Shown here: in pieces, positions 5,153 through 14,171 of the stretch
How positions within the stretch are numbered: position 1 is the first letter of the stretch
Layout of the letters: the number at the start of each line of letters is the position of its first letter
Source: a virus
Length of the DNA: 37,255 nt
IMG/VR virus record: IMGVR_UViG_3300025127_000104
Location: 1-37,255 of that record
Reading direction: 5' to 3' (one strand)
Notes under the pieces: model-generated
The model's database searches: none
Told to the model about the DNA's origin: nothing
The model's input: the letters and a program-made list of their open reading frames with translations, nothing else
Made by a program: the position numbers and the translations under genes

Positions 5153-7359
5153 GTTACGAACAAACATTAGTTAAAATAATTGAACCTGTTAAACGTACGG
5201 CTATAACTCGTATGAACAGGGGTAAAAAATGGCAATATGGATATAATAAAGAACACGATATTATCGTTATATCAAAAACTGGTAAAATTGGTGAAATCAT
5301 TGAGCTGCAAGGTTTGCGCATTGCTCTGCCGTTGGAACCAGTGCGAGTGCATGTGCACAGTAAAAACAAATGGCAAAGGTTAGAATATCCTAAAGAATTA
5401 TCTAAACTAAAGAACATATTTGACTGGCGTAGTTATCCTGAAGAAGCTAAAGACCAATGGTATGATTATATAGACGAAGAGTTTAAACGAAGAGACGAGG
5501 GTTTCTGGTTTAAAAACAACGGTAAGTCAACATACATAACAGGTAGTCACTACATGTATTTACAGTGGAGTAAAATAGATGTAGGTGCACCTGATTTTAG
5601 AGAAGCTAATAGATTATTCTATATATTTTGGGAAGCATGTAAAGCTGATAAAAGATGTTATGGTATGTGCTACTTAAAAAATAGACGATCTGGTTTTTCT
5701 TTTATGTCATCAGCTGAAACAGTTAACTTAGCTACAATATCAAGTGATAGTAGATATGGTATATTATCAAAAAGTGGAGCAGATGCAAAAAAAATGTTTA
5801 CAGACAAAGTTGTACCAATATCTGTTAACTATCCGTTTTTCTTTAAACCGATACAAGATGGTATGGATAGACCTAAGTCTGAGCTTGCTTACCGTGTACC
5901 TGCGAGTAAGTTTACTCGTAGAAAAATTACTGCAAACGAAAAGCAAGAAGACTTACAAGGATTAGATACAACTATAGACTGGAAAAATACTGGTGATAAT
6001 AGTTATGACGGTGAAAAGCTAAACTTGTTAGTACACGATGAAAGTGGTAAGTGGGAAAGACCAGATAATATATTAAATAACTGGCGTGTAACTAAAACAT
6101 GTTTACGTTTAGGTGCTAGAGTAGTTGGTAAGTGTATGATGGGTAGTACTAGCAATGCTCTTGATAAAGGAGGTGATAACTTTAAAAAATTATACTATGA
6201 CTCAGATGTTAATAGACGAAACCGTAATGGACAAACAAAGTCTGGGCTTTATTCTCTCTTTATCCCAATGGAGTGGAACTACGAAGGATTTATTGATGAA
6301 TACGGACATCCAGTCTTTAATAGTCCAAGTAATGATGTTTTCGGACCAGACGGTGAATTAATAGATTACGGTATAATAGATCATTGGCAAAACGAAGCTG
6401 ATGGTTTAAAAAACGATCAAGATGCGTTAAACGAATTTTACAGACAGTTTCCAAGAACTGAAGAACACGCGTTTAGAGATGAAGCAAAAAATAGTATATT
6501 TAATTTAATTAGAATATACGAACAAATAGATTATAATGAAGGTGTAAAACCACCAATTAACACAGGTAATTTTCAATGGATTAATGGTATAAAAGATACA
6601 CAAGTAATATTTTATCCAGACCCAAAAGGTAGATTTAATATTAGTTGGGTGCCACCATCACAATTACAAAATAAAATTAAATTAAAAAATGGAAGCAAAT
6701 ACCCTGGCAACGATCATCTGGGCGCTTTTGGCTGCGATAGCTACGACATTAGCGGTACTGTAGATGGTAAAGGTTCAAAAGGCTCGTTACACGGACTTAC
6801 AAAGTTTAGCATGGAAGAAGCACCTGCTAATCAATTTTTTTTAGAATATATAGCTAGACCACAAACAGCTGATATATTTTTTGAAGATGTATTAATGGCA
6901 TTAGTGTTTTACGGTATGCCGTTACTTGCAGAAAACAACAAACCAAGATTATTGTACTATTTACGAAGACGTGGTTATAGAGGTTATAGTATGAATCGTC
7001 CTGATAGATCTTGGAATAAGCTGTCGACAGCTGAAAAAGAAATAGGTGGTATACCTAATTCAAGTGAAGACATTAAACAAGCACATGCTGCTGCAATAGA
7101 AATGTATATACAAGGCCATGTTGGTCAGATGCAAACAGGTAGTTATGGAAGCATGTACTTTAACAGAACTTTAAACGATTGGGGTAAGTTTGATATAAAC
7201 AAACGTACAAAGTTTGACGCAACGATTAGTAGTGGTTTAGCTATTATGGCTTGCAATAGACATTTGTACGCGCCAAATCCAAACGTTGAAAAACAAAAAC
7301 TAAATATAAACATATCCAGATATAGTAATGCTGGTTATAATTCTAAAATAATAAAATAA
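5149..7359 (+). CDS. terL: Terminase large subunit (packaging ATPase/nuclease)
   Basis: This encodes 736 residues. An N-terminal extension of about 110 residues precedes the ATPase. The ATP-binding loop is non-classical (NRRSGFS at 178-184, in the place of a Walker A). Walker B plus the catalytic acid is LLVHDES, with D297 and E298. The coupling motif is GSTSN, followed by KGGDNFKKLYYDSD. The RNase H-like nuclease begins with FGCDSYDIS (D530), followed by 'ADIFFEDVLMAL' and a late 'FDATISSGLAIMA' acidic segment. These are the ordered motifs of TerL, which drives DNA into the prohead and cuts it at the end. It is at the upper end of the usual length. The gene overlaps the probable small subunit by four bases and is followed after two bases by the portal gene. 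Confidence 0.93.
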   Translation: MSYEQTLVKIIEPVKRTAITRMNRGKKWQYGYNKEHDIIVISKTGKIGEIIELQGLRIALPLEPVRVHVHSKNKWQRLEYPKELSKLKNIFDWRSYPEEAKDQWYDYIDEEFKRRDEGFWFKNNGKSTYITGSHYMYLQWSKIDVGAPDFREANRLFYIFWEACKADKRCYGMCYLKNRRSGFSFMSSAETVNLATISSDSRYGILSKSGADAKKMFTDKVVPISVNYPFFFKPIQDGMDRPKSELAYRVPASKFTRRKITANEKQEDLQGLDTTIDWKNTGDNSYDGEKLNLLVHDESGKWERPDNILNNWRVTKTCLRLGARVVGKCMMGSTSNALDKGGDNFKKLYYDSDVNRRNRNGQTKSGLYSLFIPMEWNYEGFIDEYGHPVFNSPSNDVFGPDGELIDYGIIDHWQNEADGLKNDQDALNEFYRQFPRTEEHAFRDEAKNSIFNLIRIYEQIDYNEGVKPPINTGNFQWINGIKDTQVIFYPDPKGRFNISWVPPSQLQNKIKLKNGSKYPGNDHLGAFGCDSYDISGTVDGKGSKGSLHGLTKFSMEEAPANQFFLEYIARPQTADIFFEDVLMALVFYGMPLLAENNKPRLLYYLRRRGYRGYSMNRPDRSWNKLSTAEKEIGGIPNSSEDIKQAHAAAIEMYIQGHVGQMQTGSYGSMYFNRTLNDWGKFDINKRTKFDATISSGLAIMACNRHLYAPNPNVEKQKLNINISRYSNAGYNSKIIK

Positions 7360-7361
7360 AT

Positions 7362-9785
7362 ATGGCAGAGTCTGCGGTAAAAAGTTATTTTCCAAGTCAA
7401 GTTGTAAGTGATGCTGAAAAGTTAAGTTACGACTACGGTTTAAAAGTTGCTAAAGCTATTGAAACAGAGTGGTTTTACAATGATTATAATCAAACTAGAT
7501 ATACAACTAATAAAAACAATTATCATAATTTAAGATTATACGCTAGAGGCGAACAGTCAATACAAAAATATAAAGATGAGTTATCTATAAATGGTGACTT
7601 AAGCTATTTAAATCTTGATTGGAAACCTGTACCTATAATACCTAAATTTGTAGATATAGTTGTTAACGGTTTGTCAGATCGTGTATATGATATAAAAGCT
7701 TACTCACAAGATCCGTTTGGTGTTCAAAAAAGAACTGATTACATGGAAAGTATATTGATGGATATGAGAACTAAAGAGCTTGATGAGTTTTCTCAAAAAG
7801 CTTTCAATATAAGATTATCAGAAAATGATCCTGAAGTATTACCTGGTTCTGAAGACGAGCTGCAACTTCACATGCAGTTAAACTATAAACAATCAGTTGA
7901 GTTAGCAGAAGAACAGGCTTTAAACACTTTAATGCAAGGTAATAATTATGATTTAATAACAAAGCGTTTTTATTACGACTTAACAGTACTAGGTATTGGT
8001 GCTGTAAAAACTAGTTTTAACACTTCTGAAGGTGTTACGATAAACTATGTAGATCCTGCTGATTTAGTTTATTCGTATACAGAATCACCTTATTTTGATG
8101 ATTTATATTATGTAGGTGAAGTTAAAAAAATACCTGTAAACGAATTAGCTAAAGAGTTTCCGTTTTTAGAGCAAGAAGATTTAGAAGATATAATTAAAAA
8201 CAAAAATTATCACCAAACTAATTACGATCAAGGCTCAGCGCAATATAAAGAAATAGATAATAACAAAGTTCAAGTTTTATATTTTAATTATAAAACTTAT
8301 ATGAACGAAGTGTATAAAGTAAAAGAAATTGGTAGCGGTGCAGAAAAAGCTATTGAAAAAGATGATACTTTTAATCCACCAGAAGATAAAGAAGGTAACT
8401 TTACGAGACTACATAGAGCTATAGAAGTTTTATACGAAGGCGCTTTAATATTAGGTACTAATAAACTATTAAAATGGGAAATATCTAAAAACATGATGCG
8501 TCCTAAAAGCGATTACAATAAAGTAAAAATGAATTATTCTATTGTTGCACCTCGTTTATATAAAGGTAAAATTGAAAGTTTAGTTAGACGTATAACTGGT
8601 TTTGCTGATATGATACAGCTTACTCATTTAAAAATACAACAAGTGCTATCACGTATGGTGCCTGATGGTGTTTATTTAGATGCTGATGGTTTAGCTGAAG
8701 TTGATTTAGGTAATGGTACTAATTATAACCCACAAGAAGCTTTAAACATGTTCTTCCAAACTGGTAGTGTTATTGGTAGATCAATGACTTCTGATGGTGA
8801 TATGAACCCTGGTAAAGTACCAATACAAGAAATAACAAGCGGTAGTGGTGGTAATAAAATGCAAGCGCTTATTGGTAATTATAATTACTACTTGCAAATG
8901 ATTAGAGATACTACCGGGCTTAATGAAGCTAGAGATGGTAGCACACCAGATAAAAACGCTTTAGTTGGAGTACAAAAGCTAGCTGCTGCAAATAGTAACA
9001 CAGCAACAAGACATATATTACAAGCTGGTTTATTTTTGACAGCTGAAATAGCAGAGCAATTATCATTAAGAATATCTGATATTATAGAGTATTCACCTAC
9101 AAAAGACGCCTTCATACAAAGTATAGGTACACACAACGTTGCTACATTAGAAGAAATGTCTAATTTACACTTATACGATTTTGGTATATTTATAGAATTA
9201 GCTCCAGATGAAGAAGAAAAAGCAATATTAGAAAACAATATACAAGTTGCATTACAACAAGGTTCTGTTGATCTTGATGACGTTATAGATATACGTGAAA
9301 TTAAAAACATCAAATTAGCAAATCAAATGCTAAAAATACGTAGAAAAAAGAAGCTAGAACGTGATCAAATGATGCAGCAACAAAACATACAAGCTCAAGC
9401 ACAGGCTAATGCACAAGCCCAACAAGTTGCGGCTCAAGCAGAAATACAAAAGAATCAAGCTAATGCTCAAGTGCAAGCTCAGTTAGAACAAGTTAAAGCT
9501 CAGCTTGAAGCTCAAAAGCAAGCGCGAGAAGTTGAGTATAAAAAACAACTTATGTCTTTAGAGTTTCAAATGAACATGCAGCTTAAAAATTTAGAGGTTG
9601 AAGGTGTAAAAACTAGAGAAAAAGAAAGAGAAGATCGTAAAGATGAAAGAACTAGAATACAAGCTTCACAACAAAGTGAACTTATAGATCAAAGAAATAC
9701 AGGTAAACCACCTAAAAACTTTGAGTCTGCAGGTAATGATATACTTAGCGGAGACTTTAATTTAGGTACATTTGATCCTAGATAA
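7362..9785 (+). CDS. Portal protein
   Basis: This encodes 807 residues, in the range of podovirus portals with long C-terminal extensions. The N-terminal part reads TRYTTNKNNYHNLRLYARGEQS, then PVPIIPKFVDIVVNGLSDRVYDI, typical of the wing. The centre has GIGAVKTSF and 'INYVDPADLVYSYTESPYFDDLYY', typical portal strands. A crown-type helix pair follows (LTHLKIQQVLSRMVPDGVYLD; RDTTGLNEARDGSTPDKNALVGVQ), the 'tGlnearDGs' segment being common in phage portals. Residues about 665-770 form a Gln/Ala-rich coiled coil, probably a barrel reaching into the capsid. The portal is the dodecameric ring through which DNA passes. Its position between TerL and the scaffold and capsid genes supports the call. 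Confidence 0.88.
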   Translation: MAESAVKSYFPSQVVSDAEKLSYDYGLKVAKAIETEWFYNDYNQTRYTTNKNNYHNLRLYARGEQSIQKYKDELSINGDLSYLNLDWKPVPIIPKFVDIVVNGLSDRVYDIKAYSQDPFGVQKRTDYMESILMDMRTKELDEFSQKAFNIRLSENDPEVLPGSEDELQLHMQLNYKQSVELAEEQALNTLMQGNNYDLITKRFYYDLTVLGIGAVKTSFNTSEGVTINYVDPADLVYSYTESPYFDDLYYVGEVKKIPVNELAKEFPFLEQEDLEDIIKNKNYHQTNYDQGSAQYKEIDNNKVQVLYFNYKTYMNEVYKVKEIGSGAEKAIEKDDTFNPPEDKEGNFTRLHRAIEVLYEGALILGTNKLLKWEISKNMMRPKSDYNKVKMNYSIVAPRLYKGKIESLVRRITGFADMIQLTHLKIQQVLSRMVPDGVYLDADGLAEVDLGNGTNYNPQEALNMFFQTGSVIGRSMTSDGDMNPGKVPIQEITSGSGGNKMQALIGNYNYYLQMIRDTTGLNEARDGSTPDKNALVGVQKLAAANSNTATRHILQAGLFLTAEIAEQLSLRISDIIEYSPTKDAFIQSIGTHNVATLEEMSNLHLYDFGIFIELAPDEEEKAILENNIQVALQQGSVDLDDVIDIREIKNIKLANQMLKIRRKKKLERDQMMQQQNIQAQAQANAQAQQVAAQAEIQKNQANAQVQAQLEQVKAQLEAQKQAREVEYKKQLMSLEFQMNMQLKNLEVEGVKTREKEREDRKDERTRIQASQQSELIDQRNTGKPPKNFESAGNDILSGDFNLGTFDPR

Positions 9786-9813
9786 AATTTATTAATTATT
9801 ATTATATTATATT
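9786..9813 (+). promoter_or_regulatory. A/T-only leader shared with the gene at 12607
   Basis: The 28 bases before the scaffold gene consist only of A and T and end TTATTATATTATATT before ATGGCAAAA. An almost identical leader precedes the gene at 12607, whose coding start is also ATGGCAAA. There is no Shine-Dalgarno sequence. This could be a promoter or a strong unstructured ribosome landing site of the Bacteroidetes type. The similarity is visible; the function is inferred. Confidence 0.35.
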
Positions 9814-11019
9814 ATGGCAAAAAAACAAAAAGAAAAAGTAGCTGAAAAGACTACTGATAATGTTACTAAGGTAGATCTTAGTGCAAAAAAAGAAACAATA
9901 GATGATAATATCATCAAAGTAGATTTAACTAAAAAAACAGAAACAGATGCCGTTCCAGAGCAAAGCACAGATGAGGTTCCTGTACGCGACAAATCCGAAA
10001 CTAGCGAAAAAGTACTCGAAGAAAACGTCGAAGCAACAGATGAAAAACCTGCCGGAGAAGAAGTCTCCGAACAAGTTCAAGATGAAACACCCGTTATTGA
10101 GGAAATAACAGATGAACAAGTTGAAGAACAAACAGAAGAATTAGTTGAAGAAACTAAAGAAGCTATAGCTGAAGCTCAAGAAACAGGTAAAGCGTTACCA
10201 GAAAATATACAAGAGCTAGTTAACTTTATGGAAGAAACTGGTGGTAGCGTTGAAGATTATGTTAGACTAAATCAAGATTACACTAAATACGATGACAATA
10301 GCGTATTAAGAGAATATTATAAACAAACTAAAAAGCATCTTACAGATGAAGAAATTAGTTTTTTGATAGAAGACTCTTTTTCATACGATGAAGAAGAAGA
10401 TACTGAAAGAGATATAAAAAGAAAAAAACTAGCGTTTAAAGAGCAAGTTGCCAGCGCTAGAAGCCACCTAGACGGGCAAAAGTCTAAATACTATAAAGAA
10501 ATTAAAGCTGGGTCAAAGTTGACTCCTGAACAACAGAAGGCTATGGATTTCTTTAATAGATACAACAAAGAATCAGAAGAGAATAAAAAAGTTGTAGAAC
10601 GTCAAGCTAATACTTTTAAATTAAAAACTGACGGATTATTTAATAAAAACTTTAAAGGTTTTAATTATGATGTTGGTGATAAAAAGTATAGGTTTAACGT
10701 TAAAAATACTAATGAGATAAAAGAAACTCAAAGCGACATTAATAATTTTGTAAAGAAGTTCTTAAACAAAAACAATGAAATGGAAGATGCTGCAGGTTAT
10801 CACAAATCTTTGTTTACAGCAATGAATCCTGATGCTGTTGCTAGACACTTTTACGAACAAGGTAAGGCTGATGCTTTAAAAGAAAGTATAGCTAAATCTA
10901 AAAACGTTGATATGAATCCAAGACAAGCTTTTGGTGAAGTTGAAGCTGGAGGTGTTAAAGTAAAGGTTTTAGGTAGTAACTCTAATGATTTTAAGTTTAA
11001 AATTAGAAACAATAAATAA
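9814..11019 (+). CDS. Putative scaffolding protein
   Basis: This encodes 401 residues. After a short Lys-rich start, residues about 30-130 are extremely acidic and low in complexity (many Glu, Asp, Val, Thr), then follow helices: ALPENIQELVNFMEETGGSVEDYVRLN, LREYYKQTKKHLTDEEISFLIED and LAFKEQVASARSHL. The C-terminal part (FTAMNPDAVARHFYEQGKADALKES) is the conserved-looking end. A highly charged, helical, Cys-free protein lying between portal and major capsid genes is the classic position and make-up of a scaffold, which templates prohead assembly and leaves before packaging. The C-terminal basic residues (VKVKVLG ... FKFKIRNNK) may contact capsid protein. The call rests on context and composition, not on a recognised domain. 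Confidence 0.7.
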   Translation: MAKKQKEKVAEKTTDNVTKVDLSAKKETIDDNIIKVDLTKKTETDAVPEQSTDEVPVRDKSETSEKVLEENVEATDEKPAGEEVSEQVQDETPVIEEITDEQVEEQTEELVEETKEAIAEAQETGKALPENIQELVNFMEETGGSVEDYVRLNQDYTKYDDNSVLREYYKQTKKHLTDEEISFLIEDSFSYDEEEDTERDIKRKKLAFKEQVASARSHLDGQKSKYYKEIKAGSKLTPEQQKAMDFFNRYNKESEENKKVVERQANTFKLKTDGLFNKNFKGFNYDVGDKKYRFNVKNTNEIKETQSDINNFVKKFLNKNNEMEDAAGYHKSLFTAMNPDAVARHFYEQGKADALKESIAKSKNVDMNPRQAFGEVEAGGVKVKVLGSNSNDFKFKIRNNK

Positions 11020-11040
11020 CAAATTTAAAATTACAAAATT

Positions 11041-12540
11041 ATGGCAATTTCAAATCCTGGTAATTTATTAAACAGTACACCTGGCGTATCACAACAGGCT
11101 ACTGCTTCAAATTACCTAGACCTTTCAACTAACGCAGGTTGGGGTCAACAATACGTTCCAGATTTAATGGAAAAAGAGGCTGAGGTTTTTGGACCTCGTA
11201 CAATTTCAGGTTTCTTAGCACAAGTAGGTGCTGAAGAGCCTATGACTGCAGATCAAGTTATTTGGTCTGAGCAAGGTAGATTACACTTAGCATATACATG
11301 TACAATTACTGATGTTGATGGAGTAAGTGGTGGTTCTGTAACTAATGGTGGTGAAATAACTATTACTGACCATATAGACACTAACGCTACTTATACAGCA
11401 ACTTCTCACGGTGTAAGAATTAACGATACTATTATAGTAGCTACTTCAGCTGCTGTACTAAAATGTATCGTAGTTAGAATCGATGGAGATTCAATTTCAG
11501 TAGAGCCTTATGGTGCCGCTGACATTACCGCTCTTGGTGAAGGTAATACTGGTACACTATTAGTTTACGGTTCTGAGTACGGTAAAGGTAGTCAATATAC
11601 TTCCGCTTATGGAGGTGCTGCTGCTTCTTCTAGCAGCCATAGAGCTAATGAGCCAGAATTTAACACTTTTACTAACAAACCAATAATCATGAAAGATTAT
11701 TACGAAGTTAACGGTTCTGATGCTTCAAGAATTGGTTGGGTAGAAATATCAACTGAGTCTGGACAATCAGGTTACTTATGGTACTTAAAAGCTGAGTCTG
11801 ACACAAGAGCAAGATTTACTGACTACATTGAAATGGCAATGTTAGAAGGTGAGCTAGCTGCTCAAACTACTGATGATGTAGCTGCGTTTTTAGGACCTGC
11901 TGCAACTGATTCAGCTGGTACGCAAGGTTTATTCGCTGCTATTGAGTCTAGAGGTAACGTAACTACTGGTATAACTGGTGTTAACGCTGCTACTGATTTA
12001 GCTGAGTTCGATGCGATCTTAGCTGAGTTTGATAAGCAAGGTGCTATTGAAGAGTACATGATGTTTGTTAACAGATCAACTAGCTTAGCTATTGATGATA
12101 TGTTAGCTTCAATGAACTCTTACGGAGCTGGTGGTACATCTTACGGTGTATTTAACAACTCTGAAGACATGGCTTTAAATTTAGGTTTCACTGGTTTCAG
12201 AAGAGGTTCTTATGACTTCTACAAGTCTGACTTCAGATACTTAAATGACAAAGGTACAAGAGGTGGTATTAACGATGTCGCTGGTGCTAATGCAATCAGA
12301 GGTGTTATGATTCCTGCTGGTACTTCTTCAGTTTACGATCAAACTGTTGGAGCTAGCATGAAGAGACCTTTCTTACATGTAAGATATAGAGCTTCACAAA
12401 CTGATGACCGAAGAATGAAAACTTGGGTTACTGGTTCTGTAGGTGCTGCTACATCTGCTTTAGACGTAATGCAACTACATTTCTTAACTGAAAGATGTTT
12501 AATCACTCAAGGTGCTAACAACTTTATGTTAATGAAGTAA
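11041..12540 (+). CDS. Major capsid protein
   Basis: This encodes 499 residues. It follows the scaffold gene and precedes a strong terminator, and its codon use shifts toward C-ending codons compared with its neighbours (AAC, TTC, TAC), as expected for the most highly expressed gene. The N-arm region reads 'YVPDLMEKEAEVFGPRTISGFLAQVG', and a Gly/Thr-rich insertion of about 100 residues (about 85-190) is probably a surface domain. The spine-helix and P-domain part includes 'EYMMFVNRSTSLAIDDMLASM' and 'GFTGFRRGSYDFYKSDFRYLND', and the protein ends near 'HFLTERCLITQGANNFMLMK'. Tailed-phage capsid proteins share the HK97 fold; I infer that fold here rather than see it directly. Confidence 0.85.
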   Translation: MAISNPGNLLNSTPGVSQQATASNYLDLSTNAGWGQQYVPDLMEKEAEVFGPRTISGFLAQVGAEEPMTADQVIWSEQGRLHLAYTCTITDVDGVSGGSVTNGGEITITDHIDTNATYTATSHGVRINDTIIVATSAAVLKCIVVRIDGDSISVEPYGAADITALGEGNTGTLLVYGSEYGKGSQYTSAYGGAAASSSSHRANEPEFNTFTNKPIIMKDYYEVNGSDASRIGWVEISTESGQSGYLWYLKAESDTRARFTDYIEMAMLEGELAAQTTDDVAAFLGPAATDSAGTQGLFAAIESRGNVTTGITGVNAATDLAEFDAILAEFDKQGAIEEYMMFVNRSTSLAIDDMLASMNSYGAGGTSYGVFNNSEDMALNLGFTGFRRGSYDFYKSDFRYLNDKGTRGGINDVAGANAIRGVMIPAGTSSVYDQTVGASMKRPFLHVRYRASQTDDRRMKTWVTGSVGAATSALDVMQLHFLTERCLITQGANNFMLMK

Positions 12541-12551
12541 ATCATTATTTA

Positions 12552-12584
12552 AAAGTCGGGGCTTCGGCCTCGACTTTATTTTAT
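12552..12584 (+). terminator. Strong rho-independent terminator after capsid gene
   Basis: An 11-bp stem (12552-12562 with 12567-12577, one G-T wobble) closes on a c(UUCG)g tetraloop, the most stable RNA loop known, and is followed by a T-rich tract (ATTTTATT). It begins 12 bases after the capsid stop codon. It probably stops most transcripts after the capsid gene and protects that message's 3' end, leaving limited read-through into the tail genes. Confidence 0.85.
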
Positions 12585-12606
12585 TAATTTTATTATATAT
12601 TATATT
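12585..12606 (+). promoter_or_regulatory. A/T-only leader, near copy of 9786-9813
   Basis: The bases between the terminator and the ATG at 12607 are only A and T (TTAATTTTATTATATATTATATT). They closely match the leader of the scaffold gene at 9814. Lying directly after a terminator, the segment could carry a promoter that restarts transcription for the neck and tail genes; no recognised promoter consensus is visible. Confidence 0.35.
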
Positions 12607-13431
12607 ATGGCAAAGAAAAAACAAGCAAAAGAAAAGGTAGAGGTACCTATTGTTGAAACACCAATTGTTGAAACACCAAAACCTAAAAAAGTTGAGCCTA
12701 AAAAACCAACTTGGGAAATAAAAGATAGAGCTTATTATTTAAAATCAAATAGAAAACCTTTATCTTATATGTTAAAAACAAATGGTATTTACTGGTTTGA
12801 CGAAGAAAAAGGTTACGAAAGAGAACTTAAATATTGTCAAAATCAAAAAACACCATTTGTAGATGAAATGAAAGGCGATCAAAGATTAGAGCATGTTGTT
12901 TTTAGAAATGGCGCTTTATTTGTAGAAAAACAAAAAACAACTTTACAAAAGTTATTGTCTTTATATCACCCTCATAGAGATAATATATTTTACGAACATC
13001 AACCTGAAGTTGAAGCTGCTGATGAAATAGAAGTGTTAGAGTTAGAAGCAGACGCAATAATCATAGCTAGAGATATGGAATTAGAATTAGCAGAAGCTAT
13101 TATGCGTGTAGAAAAAGGTTCTAGCGTAGCTAACATGAGTTCTAAAGAGCTTAAACGTGATTTACTAGTGTTTGCTAGAAAAAATCCCGCTTTGTTCTTA
13201 GAATTAGCTTCTGATGACAACGTTCAGCTTAGAAACTTTGGTATTAAAGCTACAGAACTTAAAATTATTAAGTTATCTAATGATCAACGTAAATTTATGT
13301 GGGGATCAAACGATAGGGTTATAATGACAGTTCCTTTCGACGAACACCCTTATACTGCGCTTGCTCATTGGTTTAAAACTGATGAAGGTATGGAAATATA
13401 TGCAAGTATAGAAAAACGATTAAACTCGTAA
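12607..13431 (+). CDS. Putative virion protein downstream of capsid
   Basis: This encodes 274 residues. It starts MAKKKQAKEKVEV, then carries a direct repeat PIVETPIVETPKPKKVEPKKP (a Pro/Lys-rich flexible arm). A compact domain (about 38-130) follows: TWEIKDRAYYLKSNRKPLSYMLKTNGIYWFD and RNGALFVEKQKTTLQKLLSLYHP. The C-terminal half is helical (EVLELEADAIIIARDMELELAEAIMRVEKG; KELKRDLLVFARKNPALFLELASD) and ends in a 'KFMWGSNDRVIMTVPFDEHPYTALAHWF' segment. I do not recognise a named family. Similar proteins next to capsid genes occur in marine phages, so a head or neck component is plausible. It is isolated between two UUCG hairpins, suggesting its own expression level. Confidence 0.6.
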   Translation: MAKKKQAKEKVEVPIVETPIVETPKPKKVEPKKPTWEIKDRAYYLKSNRKPLSYMLKTNGIYWFDEEKGYERELKYCQNQKTPFVDEMKGDQRLEHVVFRNGALFVEKQKTTLQKLLSLYHPHRDNIFYEHQPEVEAADEIEVLELEADAIIIARDMELELAEAIMRVEKGSSVANMSSKELKRDLLVFARKNPALFLELASDDNVQLRNFGIKATELKIIKLSNDQRKFMWGSNDRVIMTVPFDEHPYTALAHWFKTDEGMEIYASIEKRLNS

Positions 13432-13444
13432 CAACCTTAGTAGA

Positions 13445-13468
13445 GTAACCACTCTTCGGGGTGGTTAC
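13445..13468 (+). other. Second UUCG hairpin, without T-tract
   Basis: A 10-bp stem (GTAACCACTC, 13445-13454, with 13459-13468) closes on the same c(UUCG)g tetraloop as the terminator after the capsid gene. It is followed by an A-rich sequence and the ATG at 13488, not by a run of T. It is therefore not a textbook rho-independent terminator. It may be an RNA-processing or stability element, a leaky terminator, or a block that sets translation of the next gene. Confidence 0.7.
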
Positions 13469-13487
13469 AATACTACAAAAAAATATT

Positions 13488-14168
13488 ATGGTAAATATAG
13501 ATACAGTATATCAAACGGTTTTAGCTGTAGCAAATAAAGAACAAAGAGGTTACATAACTCCTCAAGAATTTAATTTATATGCTAAAACAGCTCAGCTTCA
13601 AATTTTTGAACAATATTTTTATGATATAAATCAGTTTAGTAGATTACCTGGTAACGATACAGAGTACTCTGATATGTTAGATTTATTAAATGAAAAAATA
13701 AATGTATTTGAAACAACAGCTACTTTAACTAGTACTAATAATAATAATGTTTTTGACTTACCAACAGATTTTTACAGATTAGGCACTGTAATTAGTTCTC
13801 GTAAAGAAGTAGAGCAAGTTAATGAAAATGAGTTGTTGTACATAAACTTATCACCTTTAGCTAAACCTACAGATGAAAGACCTGTGTATACTTATAGCAA
13901 TGATAAAATAACAGTAATTCCAGAATCAATAACATCTATAAGCTGTACTTATGTTAAAATACCTAAAGAGCCAGAGTGGGGCTATGTTGTTGTAGGTGAA
14001 AATGCTGTTTGGAATCCAGGTCAAACCGATCACTTCGAACTTCACCCATCAGAGCAAGTTGAGTTAGTAAATAAAATATTACAACTTGCTGGAATATCAA
14101 TGGGTAAAGATATATATCAAATAGCTAGTCAAGAAGATTTACAAAACGTTCAACAAGAAAAAGCTTAA
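13488..14168 (+). CDS. Putative head-tail adaptor protein 1
   Basis: This encodes 226 residues from ATG 13488; the frame opens earlier at a GTG within the hairpin, which is unlikely to be used. The N-terminal helices (VNIDTVYQTVLAVANKEQRGYITPQEFNLYAKTAQLQIFEQYFYDINQF) are a pattern I recall as highly conserved in neck proteins of marine podoviruses. The rest is strand-rich (NVFDLPTDFYRLGTVI; YSNDKITVIPESITSISCTYVKIPKEPEW) and ends with a helical 'PSEQVELVNKILQLAGISMGKDIYQ'. This helix-strand-helix plan fits connector or adaptor proteins that dock to the portal. It is followed after three bases by a second adaptor-like gene. Exact family not named. Confidence 0.6.
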   Translation: MVNIDTVYQTVLAVANKEQRGYITPQEFNLYAKTAQLQIFEQYFYDINQFSRLPGNDTEYSDMLDLLNEKINVFETTATLTSTNNNNVFDLPTDFYRLGTVISSRKEVEQVNENELLYINLSPLAKPTDERPVYTYSNDKITVIPESITSISCTYVKIPKEPEWGYVVVGENAVWNPGQTDHFELHPSEQVELVNKILQLAGISMGKDIYQIASQEDLQNVQQEKA

Positions 14169-14171
14169 TAA

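Noticed and set aside
6166-6177. Perfect Shine-Dalgarno-like AAAGGAGGTGAT
   Set aside because: It lies inside the terminase frame, encodes Lys-Gly-Gly-Asp, and no gene starts at a proper distance. True starts here do not use Shine-Dalgarno sequences.
8888-9313. Reverse-strand frame of 141 residues inside the portal gene
   Set aside because: Cys/Ser/Ile-rich shadow of the portal sequence with no similarity to a protein and no start signals.
13445-13468. Calling the second UUCG hairpin a standard rho-independent terminator
   Set aside because: It is followed by an A-rich sequence on the plus strand, and no T-tract follows on the minus strand either.
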